From Myxococcus dinghuensis (GTDB lineage Bacteria > Myxococcota > Myxococcia > Myxococcales > Myxococcaceae), in contig NZ_JAKCFB010000006.1 in NCBI RefSeq assembly GCF_024198235.1, positions 62,001-126,000 on the forward strand: a DNA stretch of 64,000 nucleotides. The letters run 5' to 3'. The notes beneath the pieces were generated by a model. That model saw only the letters and a program-made list of their open reading frames with translations. It was not told where the DNA came from and ran no database searches. Numbering within the stretch: the first letter of the stretch is position 1; every line of letters begins with the position of its first letter. Positions 24,168-35,983 of the stretch are shown piece after piece. Both the position numbers and the translations under genes were made by a program.

Positions 24168-25877
24168 ATGTGTGGACGTCCCGTGGCTCCGACCCTCTCC
24201 CCCTTCCGACCCATCCCGGGCGGGCCCTCGCCGGACCCGCTTCACGGGAGCTTTCGTTCCCCTCTCAATCGCGCCCGCGCCGCGGCCGCGGAAGCGCAGG
24301 CCCAGACGTTGCTGGAAGACGATGCGCTGGCGCGACTGCTCGCCCTGCCTCGCGAGCCGCGCAACGTCGTCCCCCGCGCCCGGGAGATCTTCGTCAACCG
24401 CAACCTGCGGATGTCGGGCGTCGAGCTGGTCGGCTTCGACATGGACTACACGCTGGCCATCTACCACATGCGCCGGCTGGAGCAGCTCTCGTTCGACATG
24501 ACGCTGGCCAAGCTCATCAGCGAGTACCGGTATCCACCGCTGGTGGGCCACCTGCTCTACGACCACCACTTCGTGATGCGTGGCCTGGCGGTGGACCGGG
24601 TGAACGGGAACATCCTGAAGATGGACCGCTTCGGGCACGTGGGGCGCGCGTGGCACGGCCTGCGTCCGCTCCCACCCGACGTGTCGCGGGAGCTGTACCG
24701 CAACAAGCGCGTGCGGCTGCGCAACCCCCAGTTCGCCTGGAACGACACGCTGTTCGCGCTGCCGGAGACGTGCCTCTTCGCGGGCATCATCGAGCTGCTC
24801 GAGTCGCTCGGGCAGAAGGTCGACTACGGCAAGCTCTACGACGACATCCGCGAGGCCATCGACACGGTGCACCGGGACAACTCGCTCAAGCGCGAGGTGC
24901 GCAAGGACCTGGGCCGCTACGTGTTCCTGGACCCGGAGCTGGGCCCCGCGCTGCACAAGCTGCGCTCGGGCGGCAAGCGGCTGTTCCTGCTCACCAACTC
25001 CGCCTGGGACTACACCGACGCGGTGATGAAGTACCTGCTCGACGGGCAGTTGCCCGAGTACCCGAGCTGGAGGAACTACTTCGACGTGGTGGTGACGGCG
25101 GCGGGCAAGCCGGGCTTCTTCACGGACGGGCGCCCCTTCCTGGAGCTGGACGCCTCCACGGAGGAGGGACGCCCCGTGGGCGAGGCCACCTCGTTGGATC
25201 GCGGCAAGGTGTACTCGGGGGGAAACCTGGCGCGCTTCGAGGAGCTGACCGGCTACCGGGGCGAGAACATCCTCTACGTGGGCGACCACATCTACGGCGA
25301 CATCCTCAAGTCCAAGAAGTCGTCGCTGTGGCGCACGTGCATGGTGGTGCAGGAGATCGAGGATGAGATCGCCTACACGGCCACGCGGCAGGAGGAGATC
25401 GGCACGCTCACCCAGATGGAGATCCTCCGCGAGCGCCTGGACGACGAGGTCAACCACCACAAGACGCTGCTCAACGTGCTGGAGCGCCGGCTGGAGCGCG
25501 AGCCGCTGACGCCCGACGAGCGCACCGAGGCGGAGGAGCAGCGGCGCCAGCTCAAGGCGGAGCTGGACCGGATGCGCCGGGCCTTGAAGGAGGCCACGGA
25601 CATCGCGGACACGCTCGAGGAGGACGTCGAGGAAGGCTTCAATCCGTACTGGGGGCTGCTGTTCAAGGAAGGCACGGAGAACAGCCGCTTCGGCTACCAG
25701 GTGGAGCAGTACGCGTGCCTCTACACGAGCCGCGTCTCGAACTTCCTGCACCACTCGCCCATGCAGTACTACCGCTCGCCGCGCGACCTGATGCCACACG
25801 AGCAGGCCGGCGCGCTGTCGGCACGGCTGTCCCCGCTGGGTGGCGAGGGGCCACCGAAGGGCGCGGGCAAGGACTGA
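24168..25877 (+). CDS. HAD-superfamily 5'-nucleotidase (NT5C2/HAD-IG type)
   Basis: 569 residues from ATG 24168 ([10 protein letters not shown]); the frame continues upstream but without family character. HAD motif I is [11 protein letters not shown] (about 87-97), motif II LLTNSAW (about 275), the motif III-equivalent Lys lies near KPGF, and motif IV is [15 protein letters not shown] (about 366). Enzymes of this class hydrolyse purine 5'-nucleotides (IMP/GMP) in the cytosol. Residues 420-510 are a charged helical insertion ([22 protein letters not shown]) typical of the family. It is followed after 20 bp by the GDPD lipoprotein gene. The first 40 residues are variable. Confidence 0.93.
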   Translation: MCGRPVAPTLSPFRPIPGGPSPDPLHGSFRSPLNRARAAAAEAQAQTLLEDDALARLLALPREPRNVVPRAREIFVNRNLRMSGVELVGFDMDYTLAIYHMRRLEQLSFDMTLAKLISEYRYPPLVGHLLYDHHFVMRGLAVDRVNGNILKMDRFGHVGRAWHGLRPLPPDVSRELYRNKRVRLRNPQFAWNDTLFALPETCLFAGIIELLESLGQKVDYGKLYDDIREAIDTVHRDNSLKREVRKDLGRYVFLDPELGPALHKLRSGGKRLFLLTNSAWDYTDAVMKYLLDGQLPEYPSWRNYFDVVVTAAGKPGFFTDGRPFLELDASTEEGRPVGEATSLDRGKVYSGGNLARFEELTGYRGENILYVGDHIYGDILKSKKSSLWRTCMVVQEIEDEIAYTATRQEEIGTLTQMEILRERLDDEVNHHKTLLNVLERRLEREPLTPDERTEAEEQRRQLKAELDRMRRALKEATDIADTLEEDVEEGFNPYWGLLFKEGTENSRFGYQVEQYACLYTSRVSNFLHHSPMQYYRSPRDLMPHEQAGALSARLSPLGGEGPPKGAGKD

Positions 25878-25897
25878 CGAAACCCGGGGGGCCGCAC

Positions 25898-27136
25898 ATG
25901 GATGCCAGGACGTGGTGGATGCTCGGCGCGGTGGTGTTGTCGGCGTGTACCTCGTCGGGCGGTGTCACGCAGGGCATCCAGGTCGGTCCCCGCCCCTCCT
26001 TCCTCGTGGACCAGTTGGAGGCCGGGCCGCTGAAGCGCAAGCTCCAGGGCTGCGCGGAGGGCCCCTTCCGGCGGACGACCTTCTCCATCGGCCACCGGGG
26101 CGCGCCGCTCCAGTTCCCCGAGCACACCCAGGAGTCCTACGAGGCCGCCGCGCGCATGGGCGCGGGCGTGTTGGAGTGCGACGTCACGTTCACGAAGGAC
26201 CGCCAGCTCGTGTGTCGCCATTCCCAATGCGACCTGCACGCGACCACCAACATCCTCGAGATTCCCGCGCTGGCGGCGAAGTGCACGAAGCCCTTCGAGC
26301 CGGCGGACCCGGCGACGGGGCGGCCCGCGTCGGCGCGCTGCTGCACCAGCGACGTGACGCTCGCCGAGTTCAAGCAGTTGTGCGGGAAGATGGACGGCGT
26401 GGACCCCACGGCCACCACCGTGGCGCGGTACCTGCGGGGCACGCCGGACTTCCGCACCGACCTCTACTCGACCTGCGGCACCCTCCTCTCCCACCAGGAG
26501 AGCATCACCCTCTTCCGGCGACTGGGGACGAAGTTCACGCCGGAGCTGAAGGCCCCCAGCGTGCCCATGCCCTACGAGGGCGACTACACGCAGGCCGCGT
26601 ACGCCCAGCAGCTCATCGACGAGTACACCCGGGCCGGCGTCCCCCCCGAGGACGTGTGGCCCCAGTCGTTCCAACTGGAGGACGTGAAGTACTGGCTGAA
26701 GCGCGCGCCGGACTTCGGCCGTCAGGCCGTCTTCCTGGACGAGCGGGACGACCTGCCCGGCTCGCGCTTCGACCCCAACGATCCGTCCACGTGGGAGCCG
26801 AGCATGGCGGCGCTCGCGGAGTCGGGCGTGCGCATCCTCGCGCCGCCCATCTACGTGCTCCTCACGTTGGATACCCAGGGCCGCATCATCCCCTCCGCCT
26901 ATGCGCGCGAGGCCCGCGCCGCGGGCCTGGACCTCATCACCTGGTCCTTCGAGCGCGAGGGCCCGCTGCGCCCCGACGGCGGCTACTACTTCCAGTCCAT
27001 CGCCCCGGCGCTGAAGCGCGACGGGGACATGCTGGTGGCGCTGGACGTGCTCGCCCGGGACGTGGGCGTGCTCGGCGTCTTCAGCGACTGGCCGGGGACG
27101 GTCAGCTACTACGCCAGTTGCATGGGGCGGGATTGA
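25898..27136 (+). CDS. Glycerophosphodiester phosphodiesterase lipoprotein
   Basis: 412 residues from ATG 25898. Lipobox VVLSAC (Cys17) makes it a lipoprotein. The GDPD catalytic elements are clear: [16 protein letters not shown] (His-Arg near 66, Pro-Glu-His-Thr) and [20 protein letters not shown] (acidic metal site plus His), then TPELKAP and a C-terminal GVFSDWPGT. It hydrolyses glycerophosphodiesters to glycerol-3-phosphate, probably in the periplasm, scavenging lipid head groups. Eight or more Cys residues in the first half suggest disulfides, compatible with export. It is just downstream of the 5'-nucleotidase gene, so both may serve phosphate salvage. Confidence 0.92.
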   Translation: MDARTWWMLGAVVLSACTSSGGVTQGIQVGPRPSFLVDQLEAGPLKRKLQGCAEGPFRRTTFSIGHRGAPLQFPEHTQESYEAAARMGAGVLECDVTFTKDRQLVCRHSQCDLHATTNILEIPALAAKCTKPFEPADPATGRPASARCCTSDVTLAEFKQLCGKMDGVDPTATTVARYLRGTPDFRTDLYSTCGTLLSHQESITLFRRLGTKFTPELKAPSVPMPYEGDYTQAAYAQQLIDEYTRAGVPPEDVWPQSFQLEDVKYWLKRAPDFGRQAVFLDERDDLPGSRFDPNDPSTWEPSMAALAESGVRILAPPIYVLLTLDTQGRIIPSAYAREARAAGLDLITWSFEREGPLRPDGGYYFQSIAPALKRDGDMLVALDVLARDVGVLGVFSDWPGTVSYYASCMGRD

Positions 27137-27148
27137 GGGCGGCAGGGC

Positions 27149-27937
27149 TCACGGCGCCACGGGCAGCGGGGCCACCCGGCCCCAGACGACATCCGCGAAG
27201 CGCGACAGCGGCTCCTCGGTGAGCCCCAGCTTGCGCAGGTCGTCCGTGTACTTGGCGCCCTTCACCACCACCCAGCGACGCGCCACGCGCCGGCCCTCGG
27301 CGAGCGTCTCGGGTGTCAACGGGGCGTGCTCGGCGAAGCGGCGCAACACCTCGAAGGCCGGCTGGGCCTTGCGCGGCTTCGCGAACATCGGATCGAAGAA
27401 CACCACGTCGAAGGACGCGGACGGCAACGCCCTGAGGTACTCCCGCGCGTCCGCGTGCACCACCTCGACGGCGCACGAGTCCGGCCCGCGCTCGTAGCGA
27501 CGAAGCCCCTCGCCGGCGACGGCGCACAGGGGCAGGCTCCGCTCCACCCCCACCACGCGCCCCGAGGGCCCCACCGCGAGCGACGCCACCAGCGCGTCCT
27601 GCCCCAACCCCAGGGTGCAGTCGAGCACCGCGTCGCCGGGACGAAGCTCCGCGACCCGAACAAAGGTGTCCGGCTCCCCTTCCCGCAGGCGCATGCGACG
27701 CAGGTGCGCCATGCCCGCGTGAAACCCGAATGAGCCTCCAGGCTCCCACAATGTCACACCGTCTCCCCCCACCACGAGGAGCGCCTCGACGCGCGTTCCC
27801 AGCCAGGGCGCGACCGACTCCTTCGCCCGCCGGGGGAAGTACGGCAGCCCCCAGCGCTCGGCGACCGCGCGCGCCTCTCGCGTCTGGAGTTCATCCACCT
27901 TCGTGCTGGTCGTCACCGCCAGGGGCACGGGAGCCAT
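27149..27937 (-). CDS. RsmJ-like SAM-dependent methyltransferase
   Basis: 262 residues from ATG 27937 (MAPVPLAVTTSTKVDE). The SAM-binding motif is AVLDCTLGLGQDALVASLAVG (motif I) with VVGVERS (motif II acidic end), HADAREYL and the FFDPMF motif (an NPPY-like DPMF as in RsmJ). RsmJ methylates G1516 of 16S rRNA at N2. The N-terminal 100 residues contain TSTKVDELQTREARAVAERWGLPYFPR, a pattern seen in the RsmJ/YhiQ-related family with an extended front. Assignment to RsmJ rather than a relative is moderate. It is convergent with the GDPD gene, 12 bp apart. Confidence 0.8.
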   Translation of the reverse strand: MAPVPLAVTTSTKVDELQTREARAVAERWGLPYFPRRAKESVAPWLGTRVEALLVVGGDGVTLWEPGGSFGFHAGMAHLRRMRLREGEPDTFVRVAELRPGDAVLDCTLGLGQDALVASLAVGPSGRVVGVERSLPLCAVAGEGLRRYERGPDSCAVEVVHADAREYLRALPSASFDVVFFDPMFAKPRKAQPAFEVLRRFAEHAPLTPETLAEGRRVARRWVVVKGAKYTDDLRKLGLTEEPLSRFADVVWGRVAPLPVAP

Positions 27938-28145
27938 GGGAGCCGCGCATCCTGCCCGAGCGCATGCGTTACGCAACGCATCAACACACAAGCCCGAAGT
28001 ATCTCGAATGTCTGAAAATCAACCGTAGTAGCCAAAATTTCCGAACTTCATAGGAATTCTTAGCTGCGCGGCCTAAACCTCTACTTCCTTCGGATGGTGG
28101 AGAAAGCCGGAGCCACCATGCGGAGGGTCCCCCTGGAGAAAACGC

Positions 28146-30398
<2,253 letters not shown>

Positions 30399-30426
30399 GC
30401 GAGGACCCGAAGGACTGAGTCACCCC

Positions 30427-30458
30427 GCTCGGGGAGCCACCACGAGGGCTCCCCGGGC
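30427..30458. terminator. Hairpin between convergent genes, possible bidirectional terminator
   Basis: GGGGAGCC and GGCTCCCC pair over an 8-base loop (30439-30446). Extension gives about 12 pairs including one G-U. It lies in the 67 bp between the di-haem gene (+) and the diguanylate cyclase (-), where both transcripts must end. No U-run follows on either strand, so termination efficiency is uncertain. Confidence 0.5.
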
Positions 30459-30465
30459 TCGGGGC

Positions 30466-32637
30466 TCAGGAGGCGGACGCGTCGACCGCCTGGAGCTTGC
30501 GGCCGCCCTGCATGATGGCCACGGTGACGGACTGGTTCCGGCCGTTGCGCTTGGAGTGGTAGAGGCACTGGTCGGCCAGGTCGATGAGCTGCTGCTTCTC
30601 CATCCCGTTGTCCGGGAAGGTGGCGATGCCCAGCGACATGGTGATCTTCAGCGGCCCCATCTCCGTCTGGAAGGTCTCCGCCTTCACGGCCTCGCGGATG
30701 CGCTCGGAGATGGTGAAGGCGCCCTTGGCGTCCGTCTCCGGCATGATGATGACGAACTCCTCGCCGCCGTAGCGCGCCACCACGTCCGTGTCTCGGGCCA
30801 GCGACTTGATGATGCGCGCCACGCCCTTGAGCACCTGGTCGCCCGTGGGGTGACCATAGGTGTCGTTGACGCTCTTGAAGTGGTCCACGTCCGTGAGGAC
30901 CACGGAGCACTTGCGCTGGTAGCGCCGCGCCTGGGCGAGGATCTCGTCCGCCCTGGCCTGGAAGGTGCGGTGGTTGAACAGGCCGGTGAGTCCGTCCGTG
31001 GTCGCCATCCGCTCCATCTGCTCGTAGAGCTGCGCGCGCAGCACCGCCTGGGCGGCCTGGATGGCGATGACCTCGATCATCCGCAGCACGTCCTGCTCGA
31101 AGTTCGCCTTCTTGCGCGACCCCGCCACCAGCGTGCCCAGGATGCGGTCGCCCGCGACCAGCGGGAAGATCTTCAGCGCGCCGAGCCCGCGGATCTGCGT
31201 CTCGTCGTCGAAGATGATCTGCCGGTCCATCGCCTTCAGGTCACGCCCCGGCAGCGGCGCGCCGTAGCGCACCACGTTGGCGACCAGCCCGTTGTTGTCC
31301 GGGAACGAGCGACCCTCCAGCGCCTTGCCCTGCGCCGTCACGCCCGTCATCCGCACCACGCGGTGCATGCGCTTGCCGTCCACCTCGGACACCAGCGTCA
31401 CCGCGCAGAAGTCCAGGCCCGCGAGCTGGCGCGTGCTCTCCAGCACCGCCACGAACACCTGCTCCGGGCTGCCCGCGCGGTTGAGCTCCTCGATGGCGCG
31501 GAAGAACCGGTCCTTCTCGTCGCGCGTCTTGCGGATGTAGTTCATCACCCGCTCGACCTCGATGGAGCGCAGCACCTCGCCCGCGATGGTCGTCAGCAGC
31601 TTCTCGTCCTGGTCGCTGAACGGCTCGTTCGCCACCTTGTCCGCCACGAGCACGCCGCGCACCAGGCCGCTGCCCTCGAGGATGGGCACCGCCAGGAGCG
31701 CCTGCACCGTGGGGCCGCCGCTCTCGTAGTAGGTGACGCCCTTGAGGCCCTGGACCGAGTTCATCCGCACCGGCGCGCGGCGCTTGAGCACCCCGCCGAT
31801 GATGCCCTCCCCTGCCCCGAAGCGATCCCGCTGGACGCGGTCGGAGGTGGAGCGGCAGTCGTAGAGCTTGAGGCTGCGGTCGTCGGAGGCGAGCAGGAAG
31901 GCCGCGCAGGTGTGCGTGCGCAGCCCCGTCTCGGCGATCTCCAGGGCCGCCTGCACCGCGCCCTCGATCTCCTTCACCGACGCCACCAGCCACTTCTCGT
32001 CCGAGCTCATCCCGCTGAAGCTGTCCTGCGTGCCGGAGCTCACCAGGCGGAAGGTGCGCGCGCGCTCCTCCACCTCGCGGATGCGCTTCTGCACCGCGTC
32101 GTTCTCCGCGCGGCGGGCCACCGCGATGCGCGAGGCCAGCACCAGGTGGTACGCCCCCGCGAACAGCACGAGGAAGGTCGAGTGCGTGGCGAAGCTCGCC
32201 GCGTTCGGCACCGGACCGCCCAGCGTCACCAGCGCGTCGAACACCAGCGCCACGCCCAGCAGCGTCAGGCCCGCGTTGCGCGGCAGGAAGGCGACGAGGA
32301 ACGCCATCAGCAGGTAGACGATGGGGAACAGCTCCCCCCCGCCGATGGCCACGACGATGAAGGACGCGGCGATGAGGCCGCCCCCCAGCTCCAGGTCGTC
32401 GCGCAGGTCGATGACCGCGCCCACCGAGCCGCGCATGGCCCGGCGCCACCCCGCCACGGCGATACCCACCAGCAGGAGCAGGACGAGCGAGGCCTCCGTC
32501 CACCCGAGCGTGTGCAGGCCGCGGAAGCCGCCCCGCGCCAGGTGGATGAACGTGGCCAGCGCGGCCGCCGGCGGGATGAGCCTCAGGGCGTGACGCAGCA
32601 ACCTTCCGGGCGACGGAATCGAGGTCAGCGACGTCAT
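30466..32637 (-). CDS. Membrane diguanylate cyclase with two GAF-like domains
   Basis: 723 residues. About six hydrophobic segments occupy residues 1-175 (a 5-7TM sensor-like region). Two GAF-like domains follow (about 210-365 with GIIGGVLKRRAPVRMNSVQ and about 390-550 with SFPDNNGLVANVVRYGAPLPG), then a GGDEF domain. The active motif GGEEF lies at 624-628. An RxxD inhibitory site (RDTD) is present five residues before it, so product inhibition is expected. It makes cyclic di-GMP from GTP. It overlaps the FtsB-like gene by 4 bp (ATGA). Candidate effectors in this window include the PilZ protein at 9797-10147. Confidence 0.94.
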   Translation of the reverse strand: MTSLTSIPSPGRLLRHALRLIPPAAALATFIHLARGGFRGLHTLGWTEASLVLLLLVGIAVAGWRRAMRGSVGAVIDLRDDLELGGGLIAASFIVVAIGGGELFPIVYLLMAFLVAFLPRNAGLTLLGVALVFDALVTLGGPVPNAASFATHSTFLVLFAGAYHLVLASRIAVARRAENDAVQKRIREVEERARTFRLVSSGTQDSFSGMSSDEKWLVASVKEIEGAVQAALEIAETGLRTHTCAAFLLASDDRSLKLYDCRSTSDRVQRDRFGAGEGIIGGVLKRRAPVRMNSVQGLKGVTYYESGGPTVQALLAVPILEGSGLVRGVLVADKVANEPFSDQDEKLLTTIAGEVLRSIEVERVMNYIRKTRDEKDRFFRAIEELNRAGSPEQVFVAVLESTRQLAGLDFCAVTLVSEVDGKRMHRVVRMTGVTAQGKALEGRSFPDNNGLVANVVRYGAPLPGRDLKAMDRQIIFDDETQIRGLGALKIFPLVAGDRILGTLVAGSRKKANFEQDVLRMIEVIAIQAAQAVLRAQLYEQMERMATTDGLTGLFNHRTFQARADEILAQARRYQRKCSVVLTDVDHFKSVNDTYGHPTGDQVLKGVARIIKSLARDTDVVARYGGEEFVIIMPETDAKGAFTISERIREAVKAETFQTEMGPLKITMSLGIATFPDNGMEKQQLIDLADQCLYHSKRNGRNQSVTVAIMQGGRKLQAVDASAS

Positions 32638-32915
32638 GGAGACTCCAGATGGAAGACGAGCTCACCCGGCTTCACGTAGCCGAGCTCCTCCCGGACGGCC
32701 CGCTCCAAGGCCGCCGGGTCCTTGCGCAGGGCGTTGATCTCCTGGCGCAGCGCTTCGTTCTGCTGGGCCAGCGACTGGTTGCGCACCTGGAGCGCATCCA
32801 CGTCCTGCCGCAACGCGAGATACCGGCGGAAGCCCTTGGCGTCCGCCACCGACAGCAGGCTCAAGGCCCCCGCCACACCCACCGACACCATCAGGAGCTT
32901 TCGCCTCGCCGTCAT
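32634..32915 (-). CDS. FtsB/DivIC-like septum protein
   Basis: 93 residues from ATG 32915 (MTARRKLLMVSVGVAG). One membrane segment (about 7-25) is followed by a coiled coil (DVDALQVRNQSLAQQNEALRQEINALRKDP) and the conserved C-terminal patch ALERAVREELGYVKPGELVFHL, all hallmarks of FtsB/DivIC. It takes part in the FtsQLB division complex. It overlaps the diguanylate cyclase by 4 bp, an odd pairing that would coexpress a division protein with a c-di-GMP synthase. A longer upstream start is possible but has no family support. Confidence 0.9.
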   Translation of the reverse strand: MTARRKLLMVSVGVAGALSLLSVADAKGFRRYLALRQDVDALQVRNQSLAQQNEALRQEINALRKDPAALERAVREELGYVKPGELVFHLESP

Positions 32916-33011
32916 GAACGCCGCCGACGGTACCAGCGACCCTCGACGCCGCAAGAAATCCGCTCCAGACCTGTAGCACACCTCGCCGCACGCGAGGCGC
33001 GCCGGACCGAC

Positions 33012-33533
33012 TCAGTCCTGGCCGAGCAGCTTCTCGATGGCCTTCGCCACGTCGTCGTGCCCCTCCACGCCCTGCCACCCCGCCACCGCGCGGCCGTGGC
33101 GGTCCAACAGGACGGTGGTGGGCAGCGCCTTGATGTGGCCGAACGCGCTGCGCCCGTCGCGGACCCAGTCGTTCGCCACCAGCATGGGATAGTTGGGGGC
33201 GTAGTGCGCCGCGAACGGGGCCAGCACCTTCGCGCCCTCCAGGTCCATCCCCACCGACACCACCTGGAACCCGCGCGCGCCGTACTCCTTCTGGAGGGCC
33301 TCCAGCGTCGGCATCTCCGCCAGGCACGGGAAGCACCACGTCGCGAAGAAGGAGACGAGCACCACCTTGCCGGACAGCGCCCGGACGTCGTGTGGCGTCG
33401 GCCCCACGGACGGCAGGGCCAGGGACTGGAGGAAGGCCGGCCCCAGGTCCACCGGCCGCGTGCCGCGGCAGCCGGCGGCCACCAGGAGCAGCAGGACGGC
33501 CCCGCGGACCAGGCGTCGGGCCGCGGCGCTCAT
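33012..33533 (-). CDS. TlpA/ResA-like thioredoxin lipoprotein
   Basis: 173 residues. Lipobox LLVAAGC (Cys22) anchors it in the envelope. The thioredoxin-like fold has the redox motif FFATWCFPCLAEMPTL (WCFPC, about residues 66-70) and the cis-Pro in KALPTTVLLD. Proteins of this kind reduce disulfides in cytochrome c maturation or in oxidised envelope proteins. The start overlaps fur by 4 bp (ATGA), so it is coexpressed with the regulator. The partner of this redox protein is not evident in the window. Confidence 0.92.
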   Translation of the reverse strand: MSAAARRLVRGAVLLLLVAAGCRGTRPVDLGPAFLQSLALPSVGPTPHDVRALSGKVVLVSFFATWCFPCLAEMPTLEALQKEYGARGFQVVSVGMDLEGAKVLAPFAAHYAPNYPMLVANDWVRDGRSAFGHIKALPTTVLLDRHGRAVAGWQGVEGHDDVAKAIEKLLGQD

Positions 33534-33997
33534 GCTTCGGGGGGAGGCCGGTGATCTCCGCGCTGACATTCCCGACACAAGCCGTACAGCTCCATCTTGT
33601 GGGACGTCACCGTGAAGCCGTGCTTGCGCGCCACCGCGTCCTGCATGGCCTCGATGCGGTCGTTCTCGAACTCGACGATGGTGCCGCACCGGGTGCAGAT
33701 GAGGTGGTCGTGGTGCTCGCGGCCGGCCGCCGCCTCGTAGCGCGTCTGGCCGTCCCCGAAGTTGCGCGCGTGCGCCAGGCCACACTCGTTGAGGAGCTTC
33801 ATGGTGCGGTACACCGTGGCGACGGACACCTTCGCGTCCTGCTCGCGCACCTTGTTCCACAGCTCCTCCACCGACAGGTGGCCGCCCACGGAGAAGAACG
33901 TATCGATGATGAGACTGCGCTGGCGCGTGCTCTTCAGCCCGTGTTGGGCCATGTAACGCGCGAGCACCTCGTCCTTGGATTCTTCGTGGCCCTGCAT
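33530..33997 (-). CDS. Fur-family metalloregulator
   Basis: 155 residues from ATG 33997 preceded by GAGGGA seven bases upstream. The N-terminal winged helix (LKSTRQRSLIIDTFFSVGGHLSVEELWNKV...VSVATVYRTMKLLNECGLA) is followed by the HHDHLICTRCG metal and CxxC motif, then GLCRECQ. The pattern is Fur rather than Zur/PerR by length, but the metal specificity (Fe, Zn, Mn) cannot be fixed. The upstream 352 bp region, shared with a divergent gene, is the likely site of autoregulation. Confidence 0.92.
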   Translation of the reverse strand: MQGHEESKDEVLARYMAQHGLKSTRQRSLIIDTFFSVGGHLSVEELWNKVREQDAKVSVATVYRTMKLLNECGLAHARNFGDGQTRYEAAAGREHHDHLICTRCGTIVEFENDRIEAMQDAVARKHGFTVTSHKMELYGLCRECQRGDHRPPPEA

Positions 33998-34349
33998 GGA
34001 AATCCCTCGGTAGGGGGCCGACCTGCCCTGGCCCGCCGCTCCTGTTTGTAACCCGCGACCCGGACGCGCGCGCTCCCTGCCGCCCCCCTGGCGCCCGTCA
34101 TCCTCGAAGTAAAGTCTCAGCGACGACTGTTGGACCCCGGACGCGGGGTCTCTGATACCCCCGACGGTCCCGGCCCGCAACGTCCGGCAGCCTGCTCCAG
34201 CGGGGGGACCCTCCCCCGCCCGCCTCGCTTCTCGACTTGCAACCGCCGCTGGCTGTTTAGATTGGGGGCGGACTGGCTCATTGACACCTGTCTGGCCGCG
34301 AAGATAGAGGCATCCGCCCTCGTAAACGAGCATTTTTCGGCAACTTTCC
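33998..34349. other. 352-bp intergenic region between fur and a hypothetical gene
   Basis: Divergent control region. On the plus strand a TTGACA hexamer (34281-34286) is followed after 16 bases by GATAGA (34303-34308), a weak sigma70-type pair about 40 bp before the ATG at 34350. Elsewhere the sequence is GC-rich with several short repeats but no convincing coding frame. A clear Fur box was not recognised. Confidence 0.5.
34281..34308 (+). promoter_or_regulatory. Possible sigma70-type promoter of the 34350 gene
   Basis: A perfect -35 TTGACA with a poor -10 (GATAGA), spacer 16, lies upstream of the hypothetical gene. In such a GC-rich genome a TTGACA match is notable but the -10 is weak. Confidence 0.35.
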
Positions 34350-35558
34350 ATGACCAGCTCCTGGCAGAGAAGACGACAGCCCGACGACGTTCCAACTCCC
34401 GTGGCGGTTGCCGTCTCGGACTACTGCCGGCGCGCCAAGGCGCCGGCGCCCGCACCGGAGGTTCGCGAGGCCCTGGCCCTGGTGGCCGAGGCCGAGGACT
34501 TCCGGGTGCGCGCGCTGACCGACGCGGAGCCGGAGACCTCCCCCCTGGGGCCCTTCGCGGTGGTGGACATCCTCCAGGGGACGGCCCCCGCGCTCGCCGC
34601 CCAGCGGCAGGCCTGCGGCTACTATGACGTGGTGCGCGAGCTGGCCCACGTGCGCGAGCTGAAGACGCCGCCGCCCGCTCCGGCCCCGGACCCGTCCATC
34701 CCCACCTTCGCGGCGCCCGCCGCCTCGAAGCCCGCCGCCAAGGCCGGGAAGAAGGCGGACAAGGACGAGGCCTCCGTCATGGAGCGCATCGCGCCCAAGA
34801 AGCGTCAGGCAGTGGACGAAGAGACCACGGCCCCCCCCGAGGGCGACGAGCCCAGCCAGTTCCTGCGTCGCGATCTGCCCCGCCCCCGGGGCCGCTTCAC
34901 CCGCGTGGAGGCCCCGCGCACCCCGTTCGTGGAGCTGACGCGCCCGAGCGGCAAGGAGACGCTGGAGGCCACGCTGGCCGGCTCCGAGCACCGCTTCGCC
35001 CTGCTGCGAAACCTGTCCCACCGCTTCAACGGCTCGCGCGGCGACCTGTCCCTGGTCGACCTGGAGACGGTGCTGCGCGACCACGGCCTGCTCGACGCGC
35101 TCACGGAGAAGGAGAAGCTCCAGGTCATCGACGCCTACTCCTCCCAGCGCGGCGCGACCGGCCGGGTGGCCTGGGCCCTGGGCGTGAGCCCGCCGGAGCT
35201 GCAGCGGCTCGTCTCCGCGGTGGGGATCACCGTGGAAGTGGAGGCCCTGCGCGAGCGGTTCCGTCGCGAGGCCCTGGCCACGCCGCACCTGACGCACCGG
35301 CTGGATCTGCTGGGGCGCGACAAGTACCTGGCGGATCTGGGCATCCAGCGGAAGTTCGCGGATGGCCTGCGCAAGGAGCTCGAGCGCCTGCTGCGCGACG
35401 AGCTGCCCGGCGCCACCGACGTGCACGGCCTGGCCGACGCGGTGGGCCGCAAGCACGGCGCCCCCAGCGAGCTGGTCTTCCGCGCCATCGAGCGCCTGGG
35501 GCTGGCCGAGAGCCTGCGCAAGCAGCTCCGCGACTCCGTCCCGTCATCAACACCCTGA
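34350..35558 (+). CDS. Hypothetical protein with helical C-terminal half
   Basis: 402 residues, no signal peptide or membrane segment. Residues 1-100 contain a compact mixed region (ALALVAEAEDFRVRALTDAEPET), 100-165 are Pro/Ala/Lys-rich linker (KPAAKAGKKADKDEASVMERI), and 195-400 are strongly helical with repeated Leu/Arg/Glu patterns (LLRNLSHRFNGSRGDLSLVDLETVL, LTEKEKLQVIDAYSSQRGATGRVAWALGVSPPELQRLV). The ATGRVAWALGVSPPELQRLVSAVG stretch could be a helix-turn-helix of Fis-like type. I do not recognise the family; a DNA-binding regulator is one possibility. It is followed 15 bp later by the FmdB-like gene. Confidence 0.8.
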   Translation: MTSSWQRRRQPDDVPTPVAVAVSDYCRRAKAPAPAPEVREALALVAEAEDFRVRALTDAEPETSPLGPFAVVDILQGTAPALAAQRQACGYYDVVRELAHVRELKTPPPAPAPDPSIPTFAAPAASKPAAKAGKKADKDEASVMERIAPKKRQAVDEETTAPPEGDEPSQFLRRDLPRPRGRFTRVEAPRTPFVELTRPSGKETLEATLAGSEHRFALLRNLSHRFNGSRGDLSLVDLETVLRDHGLLDALTEKEKLQVIDAYSSQRGATGRVAWALGVSPPELQRLVSAVGITVEVEALRERFRREALATPHLTHRLDLLGRDKYLADLGIQRKFADGLRKELERLLRDELPGATDVHGLADAVGRKHGAPSELVFRAIERLGLAESLRKQLRDSVPSSTP

Positions 35559-35573
35559 AGAGGCACCGCAACC

Positions 35574-35915
35574 ATGCCCATCTACGAGTACGCCTGCCAG
35601 AGCTGTGGAAAGACGATCGACGTCCTCCAGAAGATCTCCGACCCCACCCCCGCCGCCTGCACCGCCTGCGGCGCAGAGGGCACGCTGACCAAGGTCGTCA
35701 GCCGCTCCAGCTTCGTCCTCAAGGGCGGCGGCTGGTACTCCGACCTGTACAGCTCCACGAAGAAGGACGGCGGCTCCTCGTCGTCCAGCTCGAGCTCCAG
35801 CAGCAGCTCCTCGAGCACCTCCGCCTCTTCGTCCTCGTCGAGCAGCACGCCGGCCAGCACGTCGTCCTCGAGCAGCACCTCGTCGACGTCCAGCGCGTCC
35901 GGCGACAAGTCGTAG
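35574..35915 (+). CDS. FmdB-type zinc-ribbon protein with poly-serine tail
   Basis: 113 residues. The N-terminal 60 residues are a classic FmdB/CxxC_CxxC_SSSS regulator-type ribbon: MPIYEYACQSCG, then CTACGAEGTLTKVVS and the FVLKGGGWYSDLY end. Cys8, 11, 29 and 32 should bind zinc. Residues 65-110 are almost pure Ser with a few Thr, Ala and Pro. Ser codons alternate between TCN and AGC, so the tail is kept at the protein level rather than by slippage. Related proteins may act as regulators or assembly factors; their function is poorly known. Confidence 0.9.
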   Translation: MPIYEYACQSCGKTIDVLQKISDPTPAACTACGAEGTLTKVVSRSSFVLKGGGWYSDLYSSTKKDGGSSSSSSSSSSSSSSTSASSSSSSSTPASTSSSSSTSSTSSASGDKS

Positions 35916-35983
35916 GATGTAGTCAGGCGCGGAGGGCGCCGAAAATTCGCGCGGGGTCCGGGAGCGACGCACACTCGACTCCC

